Below, one piece after another: positions 9,271 to 17,501 of a stretch of 64,000 nt of DNA. The position numbers and the translations under genes were made by a program. The notes beneath the pieces were generated by a model that was given only the letters and a program-made list of their open reading frames with translations, made no database searches and was not told the origin of the DNA. The stretch's first letter is position 1; each line of letters opens with the position of its first letter. This DNA comes from Deltaproteobacteria bacterium (GTDB taxonomy: Bacteria; Desulfobacterota; Desulfarculia; Adiutricales; JAGVGV01): assembly GCA_015233515.1 (NCBI GenBank), contig JADFXS010000001.1, positions 1 through 64,000 on the forward strand. The letters are read 5' to 3'.

Positions 9271-9597
9271 ATGGCTAAAAATAGACTGACGAAAAAGCAG
9301 GAACTGATTCTTCGCCTGCTGGATCAGTTGGCTCGTCAAACCGGCTTGCGGATTTCTTATGGCCAGCTGCGTTTTGCCGGTTTGAAACTGAAGGGCGGAC
9401 AATGTCTGTATCGAGGCCGGAAATGGTTGGTGATAGACCGCCAAGAGTCTTTCGAAGGCCAAGTGGAGCTATTTCGAGAAGCTTTGACTCGGCTCGATCT
9501 AACGGGTTTGGATATTCCTCCGGAGCTACAAGGTTATATCGCCCAGCGTCAAGTGGAAAGCCTGACCACGGGGTCGGTTTCCGATAACGTTTCCTAG
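9271..9597 (+). CDS. Small basic protein of unknown function
   Basis: 108 residues, rich in K, R, L and Q, with no signal or membrane segment and predicted mostly helical (KKQELILRLLDQLARQTG). It begins 6 bases after the TtcA/PilZ stop, so translation is probably coupled. A GRKWLVIDRQESFEGQVELF stretch suggests a small alpha/beta fold. I do not recognise the family. The context suggests co-expression with the thiolase/PilZ gene. Confidence 0.6.
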   Translation: MAKNRLTKKQELILRLLDQLARQTGLRISYGQLRFAGLKLKGGQCLYRGRKWLVIDRQESFEGQVELFREALTRLDLTGLDIPPELQGYIAQRQVESLTTGSVSDNVS

Positions 9598-9639
9598 CCG
9601 ACTTCGGAATGGCCGGAGCTAAGAAATAAGTCATAATAT

Positions 9640-9876
9640 ATGAAATTAAAAGGATTTTTCCTGGCCGCCGCCGCGGTAATATTTCTGGTCTTTGGCGTGC
9701 TTATGTTGGTGACGGCCTATTACCAGGATCATCCTTTTGTTTTCCTGGCTTTGTTTTATTCTTCAAATTTTATAATTCTGCTCAGCGCCGCCATCCTGGT
9801 CGGGCTGATCTGGCGAGCCTGTTACCCGGTAAAAAATCATGTGGGAGGGGAAAATTATCCTCCTGTTGATGAATAG
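9640..9876 (+). CDS. Small two-helix membrane protein
   Basis: 78 residues with two hydrophobic segments (about 5-27 and 34-58) and a short polar C-terminal tail. Helix 1 starts KGFFLAAAAVIFLVFGVLML. No known family. It lies 42 bp behind the preceding small gene in the same direction and may be part of the same transcript leading to the AI-2E family permease. Confidence 0.6.
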   Translation: MKLKGFFLAAAAVIFLVFGVLMLVTAYYQDHPFVFLALFYSSNFIILLSAAILVGLIWRACYPVKNHVGGENYPPVDE

Positions 9877-9980
9877 AACCGTTTGACTTGAACGGACAAG
9901 AAATCCGGATCATCGGGTGAAGCACTCAATGTGGCAACAAATTCAAGGCAGTCTGTTTTAACGGTAATGGAGGTCAAGCA

Positions 9981-11138
9981 GTGCAGGAGCCGAAGCGATA
10001 TACTTTTGATCGGGTGATCCGGATTGCGATTACGGCTGGACTTTTGGTCGGGCTGGTATGGCTGTTGGAATATCTGAGCGATGTGCTCATTCCCTTTGCC
10101 GTGGCCTTACTGCTGGCCTATATGATAAATCCCTTGGTTACCATCATCCAGGGGAAAATCAAGAGCCGGGTCCCAGCGGTTTTCCTCGGTTTGTTCTCGG
10201 TCATATTCTGTCTGGCTCTGTTGGTCTGGTTGATTGTGCCGCCGATCATCAATGAAATCAGCCATATGGGTAAAGTGCTCTCCGCCGTGGTCAACAATTC
10301 CGATTTCGCCGCTCGCGCGGCTCAAAACCTTCCCCCGGACATCTGGCAAACCATCAAAGATTATGCCGCTGAACCGGAGGTTCAGGATTTTTTTAAAACT
10401 GAAAATTTTCTGAAGGTCCTGGAAACCGTGATCCGGAAAATATTGCCTGGAGTCTGGGGCTTCATAACTGGAACCACTTCATTTTTAACCGGCTTGGTGG
10501 GCTTCGCCATCATCGGTATGTATCTGGTTTTTCTGCTGTTGGATTATCAGAAAGTGAAACAAAACTGGCGGGAACTTATTCCCCAGAGTCACCGGGAAAG
10601 TGTTCTCGCTTATCTTCGAGATTTCAGCCTGGCCATGAATCGTCATTTCCGAGCGCAGGCCTTGGTCGCATTCATAGATGGTGGACTGTTCGCCTTGGGA
10701 TTCTGGTTGATTGATCTGCCTTTAGGTATTTTACTTGGTCTGTTGGGGGGCGTTTTGTGTATGGTGCCCTATTTGGCGATTTTGATCCTGCCGCCGGCCG
10801 TGCTGATGGTTATTTTTCATGCCCTGGAAACCAACGCCAGTATTTTGTGGCATATATGCCAGGTCCTCATCGTTTTTCTGGCGGTTCAGGGTTTTGACGG
10901 CGCGTTTATCACTCCTCGAATCATGGGGGAAGTCACCGGCCTTAACCCGGCCATGATTTTGCTTTCCTTGTCTATTTGGGGCAAACTTCTTGGTATATTC
11001 GGGCTATTAATAGCCCTGCCCATGACCTGCCTTATTTTGGCTTACTACCGTCGGTTCCTGGCCGGGGCAACCGGAGGCCCGACTCTGCCGGTGATTGAAG
11101 AGCCACCGCCCAAAGTTATAACCAATGGCCGGTCATGA
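9981..11138 (+). CDS. AI-2E family transporter (PerM/YdiK type)
   Basis: 385 residues with the family layout: two N-terminal helices (about 12-65), another near 68-95, a large soluble loop (95-145), then five further helices. The characteristic QGFDGAFITPRIMGEVTGLNPAMI signature precedes the last pair of helices. Members export autoinducer-2 in a few studied cases, or act as sodium/proton antiporters; most have no assigned substrate. The start is GTG 9981. It ends a run of four same-strand genes. Confidence 0.9.
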   Translation: MQEPKRYTFDRVIRIAITAGLLVGLVWLLEYLSDVLIPFAVALLLAYMINPLVTIIQGKIKSRVPAVFLGLFSVIFCLALLVWLIVPPIINEISHMGKVLSAVVNNSDFAARAAQNLPPDIWQTIKDYAAEPEVQDFFKTENFLKVLETVIRKILPGVWGFITGTTSFLTGLVGFAIIGMYLVFLLLDYQKVKQNWRELIPQSHRESVLAYLRDFSLAMNRHFRAQALVAFIDGGLFALGFWLIDLPLGILLGLLGGVLCMVPYLAILILPPAVLMVIFHALETNASILWHICQVLIVFLAVQGFDGAFITPRIMGEVTGLNPAMILLSLSIWGKLLGIFGLLIALPMTCLILAYYRRFLAGATGGPTLPVIEEPPPKVITNGRS

Positions 11139-11378
11139 TCGATTAGCTTACGACCACCATCGTAAATAACACGCTGTTATTGAAGCGAAGATACTAATTG
11201 CCGTCATGGGTCCACGGCGACCGTCGGCAACTTTGCGCGTCATATGGCTCGGAGCACAAGACAGGAGCCTAACCGGAACAGCGATGTTTACGCAATAATT
11301 TTTATTAGGGTGGGAGGATAGACCGTCGGTCGTTCGGCGGCTACCCCTGCCCGTCAATCAAATTTTTCCATCGGTTGA

Positions 11379-11633
11379 TCAAAGGATCATGGTTTCGCCA
11401 AGGTTTATCTTGAATTTGCCGAAAAAAATTCCTTGCTGCTGCACGCCGGTCAGAGCTTCTTCATAATTAATGCCCATGATTTCGGCGTTGGCCACTCCGA
11501 TTTCTTTAACGACCGTTTCAAATCCATCCCCGGAAAAGGGGCATTTTTTTCCCTCTAAACCCTTGAAATCCGGAGTTGCCGAGGCCACGAAAGAACGACC
11601 ATTTAAACAGCGACGAATGTAAAATTTGTCCAT
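11379..11633 (-). CDS. Short conserved-looking protein of unknown function
   Basis: 84 residues when started at ATG 11633, which has GGAGGGG five bases upstream; an ATG six codons earlier lacks a site. It begins MDKFYIRRCLNGRSFVASA and has one central cysteine within KKCPFSGDGFET. It is soluble with mixed alpha/beta prediction and no signal peptide. The strong ribosome site argues for a real gene, possibly well translated. No family is recognised. It is flanked by a gene-free 240 bp on one side and repeat B on the other. Confidence 0.6.
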   Translation of the reverse strand: MDKFYIRRCLNGRSFVASATPDFKGLEGKKCPFSGDGFETVVKEIGVANAEIMGINYEEALTGVQQQGIFFGKFKINLGETMIL

Positions 11634-11700
11634 ATTTCCCCTCCTAGACATCTAGTAATTATATAGAGGAAGTCCGGCCCCGAATCAAGACGCTTGTTGC

Positions 11701-12055
11701 CCTAAATCCACAATCAAATCGCGGACAGGGCGCGTAAATCCTAGGCGAAACGCGGAGTTGGACCGATTTTGGTCCGCAGGCGTATTCACCATACGTCGAG
11801 GAACCACCGGGCAGTGCCCGGAGCCACCAGTGTAGTGAGCATTGCCGCTGAACTGAACAGTTACCCGAGTTCGAGCGGGTTTTGGGAGCGGGACCTTCCC
11901 GCCGCCGGGCAGTGCCCGGAGCCGCTGCGGAATGCATGCCACCGATGAATGTAACCGGCAGCCGAGTTCGAGCGGGCCTTCGGTTGCGGGACTTTCCCGC
12001 CGAGCGTTGCCGCCGGGAGTTACGTGCCTCAATACCCGCAAGTGGTGAATTAGGG
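11701..12055 (+). repeat. Family B long palindromic element, complete copy
   Basis: Begins CCTAAATCCAC and ends GGTGAATTAGGG, an imperfect inverted repeat. Internal GC-rich palindromes include CCGGGCAGTGCCCGG (twice) and GCGGGACTTTCCCGC. Flanks show a possible 3-base TGC duplication. Related copies lie at 14919, 52545, 53587 and 60167. No protein is encoded; open frames on either strand are artefacts of high GC. Confidence 0.8.
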
Positions 12056-12183
12056 TGCCGTCCGGGCATATCAGGAAATCGGAGTTCAAATTAAGCTATG
12101 ATAATATTCAAAATTATTTAAATTTCCATGAACACCATTACGGTGCTCTTGACCTCCTCGTCCATCTGCGTTAACTTGGCCCC

Positions 12184-12942
12184 ATGAATATTTTACTGAC
12201 AAATGACGATGGCATTCATGCTCCAGGCCTGCTGGCTCTTCACCAGGTTCTCCGTCGGGAGCATCAGGTTCTGGTTGTCGCCCCGGAGTCGGAGCAGAGT
12301 GCTGTCGGCCATTCCATCACACTGGTCGATCCCATCCGGGTCAAGGAAATCAGGCGGGAAGGATATTTTTTCGGCTATGCCCTCAGCGGGACGCCCGCGG
12401 ATTGCGTGCGTATCGGAGTGGCCGAGTTGATGCCCAGAAGACCGGATTTGGTGGTATCGGGCATAAATCTGGGAGCCAATGTCGGTATCAATATTTTATA
12501 TTCCGGAACGGTTTCAGCCGCTACGGAAGCGGCGATCCTTGGACTCTGGTCGGTGGCTTTTTCTCTGGACACCTACACCAGCCCCCATTATGAACGTCCG
12601 GCCGACTTCGCCGCCAAGCTGGTTTCCCAGGTGCCCGGCATGCGTCCGGCCCCCGGAACCGCCCTCAACGTCAACATCCCGGCGGTTGAATGGACCAGGG
12701 TAAAAGGCGTGACTTGGTCCCGGCAGTCCTTGTGCGCCTCTGATGAAGAATTCACCCGCCGCTTCGATCCACGGGGCAACACCTATTATTGGCGGGGCAA
12801 GGAGATACCTCCGGCCGTGGCCGATCCTGAATCGGACTTCGCCCTTTTGGCCAAGGGGTTCATCACTATAACTCCTTTACGTTTCGACTTGACCTATCAT
12901 GCCGAGTTGGAGCGTCTTAGAGAGCAGCCCCTCACCCTCTGA
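12184..12942 (+). CDS. surE: 5'/3'-nucleotidase SurE
   Basis: 252 residues, the normal SurE length. It is a cytoplasmic metal-dependent phosphatase acting on nucleoside monophosphates and, in E. coli, short polyphosphate. The N-terminus MNILLTNDDGIHAPG carries the metal ligands D8 and D9; S39 (in APESEQSAVGHS) and N95 (in VSGINLGANVG) complete the site. The SGTPADCV and GTVSAATEA motifs are present. It starts at ATG 12184. It lies 27 bp before the carbamoyltransferase gene, so the two are probably one transcript; in many bacteria SurE is instead linked to pcm, nlpD and rpoS. Confidence 0.95.
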   Translation: MNILLTNDDGIHAPGLLALHQVLRREHQVLVVAPESEQSAVGHSITLVDPIRVKEIRREGYFFGYALSGTPADCVRIGVAELMPRRPDLVVSGINLGANVGINILYSGTVSAATEAAILGLWSVAFSLDTYTSPHYERPADFAAKLVSQVPGMRPAPGTALNVNIPAVEWTRVKGVTWSRQSLCASDEEFTRRFDPRGNTYYWRGKEIPPAVADPESDFALLAKGFITITPLRFDLTYHAELERLREQPLTL

Positions 12943-12969
12943 CATCATTAGAACCTGGTAAAATCATCT

Positions 12970-14793
12970 ATGAATATCTTAGGTATTTCCGCCTATTATC
13001 ATGATTCGGCCGCATGCTTGCTGCAGGATGGCCGGATTGTCGCCGCGGCTCAGGAGGAACGTTTTACCCGAAAGAAGCACGATCCGGGTTTCCCCTCCCA
13101 CGCGACCGCTTACTGTTTGAAAGCAGGTGGCTTAAAAGCTTCGGACCTGGATATAATCGCTTTTTACGACAAACCGTTTATCAAGTTCGAACGGATTCTG
13201 GAAACGTATGTGGCCTATGCGCCCGCCGGCCTGACCTCCTGGTTGATGGCCATGCCTTTATGGATAAAACAAAAACTGTGGCTGCCGGAAATAATCCACC
13301 GGGAAATGCCCGGAACCGACCAAATCAAAATCATCTTTCCCGAACACCACGAATCTCACGCGGCATCGGCCTTTTTCCCTTCGCCGTTTCAGCGGGCCGC
13401 CTTCATCACCATGGACGGCGTCGGCGAATGGACCACGACCTCTTTTGGGATCGGACTGGATCATCACCTGACCATCATGGCGGAACTCCGCTTTCCTCAT
13501 TCCCTGGGTTTGCTTTATTCCGCTTTTACCTACTTTACCGGATTTAAAGTCAATTCCGGAGAATATAAGGTCATGGGCCTGGCTCCATACGGCCAACCCA
13601 AATATGCGGACGTCATTTTGAACGAAATTATGGACCTCAAGGCCGACGGCTCTTTCAAACTCAATATGGATTATTTCAATTATTGCCAAGGCCTGACCAT
13701 GACCAATGAACGATTTGCCCGACTTTTCGGCGGTCCGCCCCGAAGTCCGGAATCACCACTGACCCAGAGAGAAATGGATCTGGCCGCCAGCGTGCAAAAG
13801 GTCACCGAAGAGGTCTTCATGCGCACCGCTCGGCACGTTCGCCACGTTACCGGGGAAAGGAACTTGGTTTTGGCCGGAGGCGTGGTCCTCAACTGCGTGG
13901 CCAACGGTTTGATCCTCCGGGAAGGCCCCTTCGAGAACATGTGGATTCAGCCGGCGGCCGGCGATGCCGGCGGAGCCCTGGGCGCGGCCTTGTTCGCCTG
14001 GCATCAATACCTGGATCAGCCGCGATCGTCCGACGGTGAGGGTGATCGGCAGCATGGTTCCTATTTGGGGCCGGAGTATTCCGACGACGAAATCCAGACA
14101 TTTTTGGAGTCCGACGGTATTCCGTACCTGCGTCTGACTCCGACTGAATTACCCCAACGGATGGCCGAACTATTGGCCGAAGAAAAAGTCATCGGCTGGT
14201 TTCAAGGTCGCATGGAATTCGGCCCTCGAGCCTTGGGGGCCAGGAGCATTATCGGCGATGCCCGCAGCCCGAAAATGCAATCGGTCATGAACTTGAAGAT
14301 CAAATTCCGCGAATCATTTCGTCCTTTTGCTCCAGCCGTTCTCCGGGAACATGTGGCCGATTACTTTGAGCTGGACGGCGACAGCCCCTATATGCTCCTG
14401 GTGGCCGACGTGCAGCCAAATTTGCGCCGGGAAATGACCGAAGATCAACAGGCTCTTTTCGGCATCGATAAACTCAACGTTCCACGATCCACCATCCCGG
14501 CGGTGACCCATGTGGACTATTCGGCTCGTATCCAGACGGTCCACCGGGAGACTAATCCGCTATTTCATAGTGTATTGACCGCATTTCACGCATTGACCGG
14601 TTGCGCGGTCCTGGTCAATACCAGCTTCAACGTCCGGGGTGAGCCTATTGTCTGTTCTCCTCGAGATGCTTATGTTTGCTTTAGACGGACCCATATGGAT
14701 TACTTGCTCCTGGGTTCATTTTTATTGGATAAAACCGCCCAGCCGGTTTGGAAGGAAGGCGAGGACTGGCGAAAGGAATTTGTTCTTGATTGA
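12970..14793 (+). CDS. NodU/CmcH-type carbamoyltransferase
   Basis: 607 residues, the usual length. The family moves a carbamoyl group from carbamoyl phosphate via carbamoyl-AMP onto a hydroxyl of a sugar, antibiotic or other small molecule. The N-terminal Kae1-like domain starts MNILGISAYYHDSAA with H11; EHHESHAAS (125-133) supplies further metal/ATP ligands; DGVGEW, GGVVLNCVANG and GDAGGALGAALF follow. The C-terminal YrdC-like domain starts at G413 (GRMEFGPRALGARSI). All key motifs look intact. The gene is followed, after a repeat element, by SxtJ and DUF5989 genes, a cassette seen in many bacteria whose product is unknown. Confidence 0.93.
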   Translation: MNILGISAYYHDSAACLLQDGRIVAAAQEERFTRKKHDPGFPSHATAYCLKAGGLKASDLDIIAFYDKPFIKFERILETYVAYAPAGLTSWLMAMPLWIKQKLWLPEIIHREMPGTDQIKIIFPEHHESHAASAFFPSPFQRAAFITMDGVGEWTTTSFGIGLDHHLTIMAELRFPHSLGLLYSAFTYFTGFKVNSGEYKVMGLAPYGQPKYADVILNEIMDLKADGSFKLNMDYFNYCQGLTMTNERFARLFGGPPRSPESPLTQREMDLAASVQKVTEEVFMRTARHVRHVTGERNLVLAGGVVLNCVANGLILREGPFENMWIQPAAGDAGGALGAALFAWHQYLDQPRSSDGEGDRQHGSYLGPEYSDDEIQTFLESDGIPYLRLTPTELPQRMAELLAEEKVIGWFQGRMEFGPRALGARSIIGDARSPKMQSVMNLKIKFRESFRPFAPAVLREHVADYFELDGDSPYMLLVADVQPNLRREMTEDQQALFGIDKLNVPRSTIPAVTHVDYSARIQTVHRETNPLFHSVLTAFHALTGCAVLVNTSFNVRGEPIVCSPRDAYVCFRRTHMDYLLLGSFLLDKTAQPVWKEGEDWRKEFVLD

Positions 14794-14798
14794 CGATG

Positions 14799-14995
14799 GA
14801 AGTAAGGGCAAAACCACTCTTTTGGCCCAACTCTTTGTCGGGCTAAATTTTGAAGTCCTCGAAATACGTCGGTATTCCCGCGGCTTCAAAATCTTGCCCT
14901 TCTAGATCCGAGCCAAAACCTAAATCCACCATCAAATCGCGGATAGGGCACGCAAGTGGTGAATTAGGGAAAATTTCTGGTTTTGCAATTACCTC
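14799..14995 (+). repeat. Family A palindromic repeat carrying a family B insertion
   Basis: Starts 6 bp after the carbamoyltransferase stop. It aligns over its length with the intact copy at 38483-38624 and is interrupted by a 51-bp family B element at 14919-14969. The junction reads CCAAAA / insert / AAAATTTC, while the intact copy has CCAAAATTTC, so AAAA is duplicated. Confidence 0.85.
14919..14969 (+). repeat. Family B minimal element nested in family A
   Basis: Left end CCTAAATCCACCATCAAATC and right end AAGTGGTGAATTAGGG with the middle deleted. The two ends are inverted repeats of each other. It is flanked by the 4-bp duplication AAAA. Confidence 0.85.
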
Positions 14996-15089
14996 GATAA
15001 ACGAATGATACCGGATGTATCTGTGCGCCTGGGCCATCATCAAAGGGAGAACCCAGGCAGTATCGATAGAATAAATCAATGGTGTTTCA

Positions 15090-15527
15090 ATGTCTGCCAT
15101 CACTGAAATTCGTACGGAAATAAATTCCCTGGCGCCCCAACTCCGGGACCTGCGCAATTTGGGTTTGCTATTCGGGTTCATCGGCCTATTGGCGGCCGGC
15201 TGGATACTTTACCGGCATGGTTCCTTCTGGCTGTTTTTTTTGATCGGCGGGTTAGGATTCGGCCTGTGGGGACTGGTATGGCCGCAAGGTCTTCGGCCGG
15301 TTTATATCGCTTGGTTTTCTTTCGCTATTATCCTGGGCTATTTCGTTTCCCGCTTCCTTTTGACCTTGGTCTTTTTTCTGGCGGTGACCCCCATTGGGCT
15401 GATTTTCAAGTTGCTGGGCAAGGATCCCTTGGATCGTAAGCTGAAGGACCGGGACAGCTACTGGGTTGTCCGGCCGTCCGGTTCGGATGAACCCTATGAT
15501 TTGAAACGAACCGAAAAGATGTATTGA
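15090..15527 (+). CDS. SxtJ-family membrane protein
   Basis: 145 residues. A short soluble N-terminus (1-22) is followed by helices at about 24-42, 46-66 and 72-110, and a polar tail ending in DSYWVVRP..YDLKRTEKMY. The late segment VTPIGLIFKLLGKDPLDRKL is typical of the SxtJ family, named after a gene of the saxitoxin cluster and usually found beside carbamoyltransferases and DUF5989 proteins. The role is unknown. Together with the next gene it forms the membrane part of the cassette. Confidence 0.85.
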   Translation: MSAITEIRTEINSLAPQLRDLRNLGLLFGFIGLLAAGWILYRHGSFWLFFLIGGLGFGLWGLVWPQGLRPVYIAWFSFAIILGYFVSRFLLTLVFFLAVTPIGLIFKLLGKDPLDRKLKDRDSYWVVRPSGSDEPYDLKRTEKMY

Positions 15528-15646
15528 TGTCATTGGGTCTGGTTGCTAAGCTCGAGCTTGTGAACCGAATTAATTATAATCAGCTTTTGCCTGCAAGGTC
15601 GGTCGGACCGAGGCGAAGCCTTAGGGGCGAAATGTGAGGAATCGCC

Positions 15647-15805
15647 GTGAGCAAAATATCAATTTTAGTGGAATTCTGGGACTTTTTAAAGGTCCGTAAA
15701 AAATTCTGGCTGTTGCCGATTGTCGTCGCCTTAGTTCTTTTGGGAGGGCTGATCATTCTGGCTCAAGGTTCGGCTATAGCGCCGTTTATATACACTTTGT
15801 TTTAA
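15647..15805 (+). CDS. DUF5989-family small membrane protein
   Basis: 52 residues, too short for most gene callers. GTG 15647 has GAGG about 8 bases upstream. The sequence opens MSKISILVEFWDFLKVRKK, continues with KFWLLPIVVALVLLGGLIIL and ends ...IAPFIYTLF. This matches the DUF5989 pattern (E-F-W-x-F-L-x-x-R-K-K-x-W-L-x-P) and includes one membrane helix. DUF5989 proteins almost always neighbour SxtJ and a carbamoyltransferase, as here. Function unknown; a small subunit or membrane tether is plausible. Confidence 0.88.
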   Translation: MSKISILVEFWDFLKVRKKFWLLPIVVALVLLGGLIILAQGSAIAPFIYTLF

Positions 15806-15845
15806 ACCGCTGGAAACATGATCCCGGCGACCACCAATCAGGAAT

Positions 15846-15865
15846 CGACCGGCGAAAGCCGGTCG
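15846..15865. terminator. Perfect hairpin between convergent genes
   Basis: CGACCGGC-GAAA-GCCGGTCG is an 8-bp perfect GC-rich stem with a GNRA tetraloop. It lies between the DUF5989 stop (15805) and the convergent hydrolase stop (15873). No long T tract follows, so it may be a weak bidirectional terminator or a 3'-end protector. Confidence 0.5.
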
Positions 15866-15872
15866 CTCCAGA

Positions 15873-17219
15873 CTATTTCAATATCAACTCTTCCACAATC
15901 AGGCCATGTAGAAACGGCCGAAACTCTCTGATTTTCAGATTGGCGGCCGAGGGGTGGACTCGATTGGTCAGGAAAATGACCGCCAGATCCCGGTCCGGAT
16001 CATACCAGAGAGAAGTGCCGGTAAAACCGGTATGGCCGACGCTGCGCGGGGAGAAGTATTTTCCAGCGGAGCCTCCGTCCGGTCCGGGGTGATCGAATCC
16101 ATAGGCCCGAGGCCAATCGGTCGGCCAGGGGGCGGATTGCCAAAAGGCACGAACCGTTCGAGTTGATACCAAAGAAATCGATGGCCGATTTTCAGTTATT
16201 GATTGGAGGTGGTCCCGGTCAAGGTCCGGACCCGTCCTTGGTCCCAGGTTGATTCCCGGCGGCGAATTTCCGGTCTCCGCCATCCGCGTAAATGCTTTCA
16301 GACTACTCGTTCCCATCGCGCGTGGGATTTGGTCTACAGGCTTTTCGAATCCTTGTCCGGATTGGTCCTTTCCATCACCAACACCTGATCCTTCAACATA
16401 AGCCCGGCGCATGGATTGGAATACCCGCCATATAGCCGGGGCCGATCCGAACAGACCCGCGTGACCGGCCACTCCGGATAGAGCCGCGGCATTGTCGTCA
16501 TGAACTTGACCGGGCTTGACTCCGGGGCGTGTCTCGCCGGTGGGATCGCCGGGTGGACCCGATCGCCGTGTTCCGGTTTCCGTGGGGGCCAAATCCCGCA
16601 GGCAAGGTTGAAAATGGTCCAGAGGCCGATAGCCGATGTCGATCAAGTCGAGAGGTTTGGCCACCAAGCGATCGAACAGAACGTCTTGACGCTCGCCGCC
16701 TAAACGTTCCAATAACAAACCTAGAAATATAAAATTCAGATCACTATAAATAATTCCTGTTCCCGGAGGCGCTAACAACGGTTCTTGGAGAATTATGCGG
16801 GCGATTGCGTCTCGTCGCTCGGATTCCGGCAATTTTTCCAGGCTCCGGTAATAGGGTTTCCAGGCCGGCCAACCGCTGGTATGGGATAGGAGGTGAGCAA
16901 GGGTCAGGTCTTTTTTATCCGTGGGTATCCCCTCACGCCATAGGGCGTCCAGAGGCTGGTTCAAGGAAAGTCGGCCTTGGTCGACAAAAATCATGGTCAA
17001 AAGGGTAGTGGACAGGATTTTGGACAATGAAGCCAAATCATAGATAGTCCATGGTTTGACGGAGCCGGCAGTGGAATCATAGGTATGGCGACCGACAACC
17101 ATGAAACAAATCGGCTCGTTACCTCGTGCGACTAACAGGACCCCGCCAGGGAAAATACCTTGCTTGACCGCTTGATCCAGGGCGGCTTTGAGTCGGTGGC
17201 TGTCGGATAGATTAGTCAT
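15873..17219 (-). CDS. Class C beta-lactamase-like serine hydrolase
   Basis: 448 residues. Serine hydrolase of the penicillin-binding-protein fold (EstB/AmpC-like). The nucleophile motif is SLSK at 64-67 (S64, K67), followed by the tyrosine motif YSD in GIIYSDLNF and the third motif HTG in VGHTGFTGTSLWYDP. There is no signal peptide, which points to a cytoplasmic esterase or peptidase. A long glycine- and proline-rich insertion in the middle (about residues 215-330) is unusual and probably disordered. It faces the carbamoyltransferase cassette tail to tail, so it is not in that operon. Substrate unknown. Confidence 0.85.
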   Translation of the reverse strand: MTNLSDSHRLKAALDQAVKQGIFPGGVLLVARGNEPICFMVVGRHTYDSTAGSVKPWTIYDLASLSKILSTTLLTMIFVDQGRLSLNQPLDALWREGIPTDKKDLTLAHLLSHTSGWPAWKPYYRSLEKLPESERRDAIARIILQEPLLAPPGTGIIYSDLNFIFLGLLLERLGGERQDVLFDRLVAKPLDLIDIGYRPLDHFQPCLRDLAPTETGTRRSGPPGDPTGETRPGVKPGQVHDDNAAALSGVAGHAGLFGSAPAIWRVFQSMRRAYVEGSGVGDGKDQSGQGFEKPVDQIPRAMGTSSLKAFTRMAETGNSPPGINLGPRTGPDLDRDHLQSITENRPSISLVSTRTVRAFWQSAPWPTDWPRAYGFDHPGPDGGSAGKYFSPRSVGHTGFTGTSLWYDPDRDLAVIFLTNRVHPSAANLKIREFRPFLHGLIVEELILK

Positions 17220-17405
17220 AAGAAAATGCTATAGTTAGAGATTTTGTTACCACAAACGAAAATTAATGATCAAGTTACAAGCATTATGGGTAGTTAATAC
17301 ATGGTTGTCAACATGTACTCCCGGCTGTTCATCAACCCGTTCGGGCCGCCGGACATATGGATGCTCGTGGTTTCGGCGCGGTAAATGGTCGCAATTTCTA
17401 TGAGG

Positions 17406-17434
17406 TTGACACCATTTGATCATTTATTTATAAT
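17406..17434 (+). promoter_or_regulatory. Consensus sigma-70 promoter
   Basis: TTGACA at 17406-17411, exactly 17 bases, TATAAT at 17429-17434: a perfect match to both hexamers. It lies in the 282-bp divergent gap and points to the SGNH hydrolase gene at 17502, leaving a leader of about 60 bases. Confidence 0.75.
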
Positions 17435-17501
17435 CAAGTCCAGATGATATGCGATTATAGTTAATTAAGAGTTTTAAGTCTAGAGAAAAACAGACATTCT
17501 A

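Noticed and set aside
11659..12094. Frames of 134-136 codons across family B
   Set aside because: They are inside a palindromic repeat, exist on both strands, and lack starts with ribosome sites.
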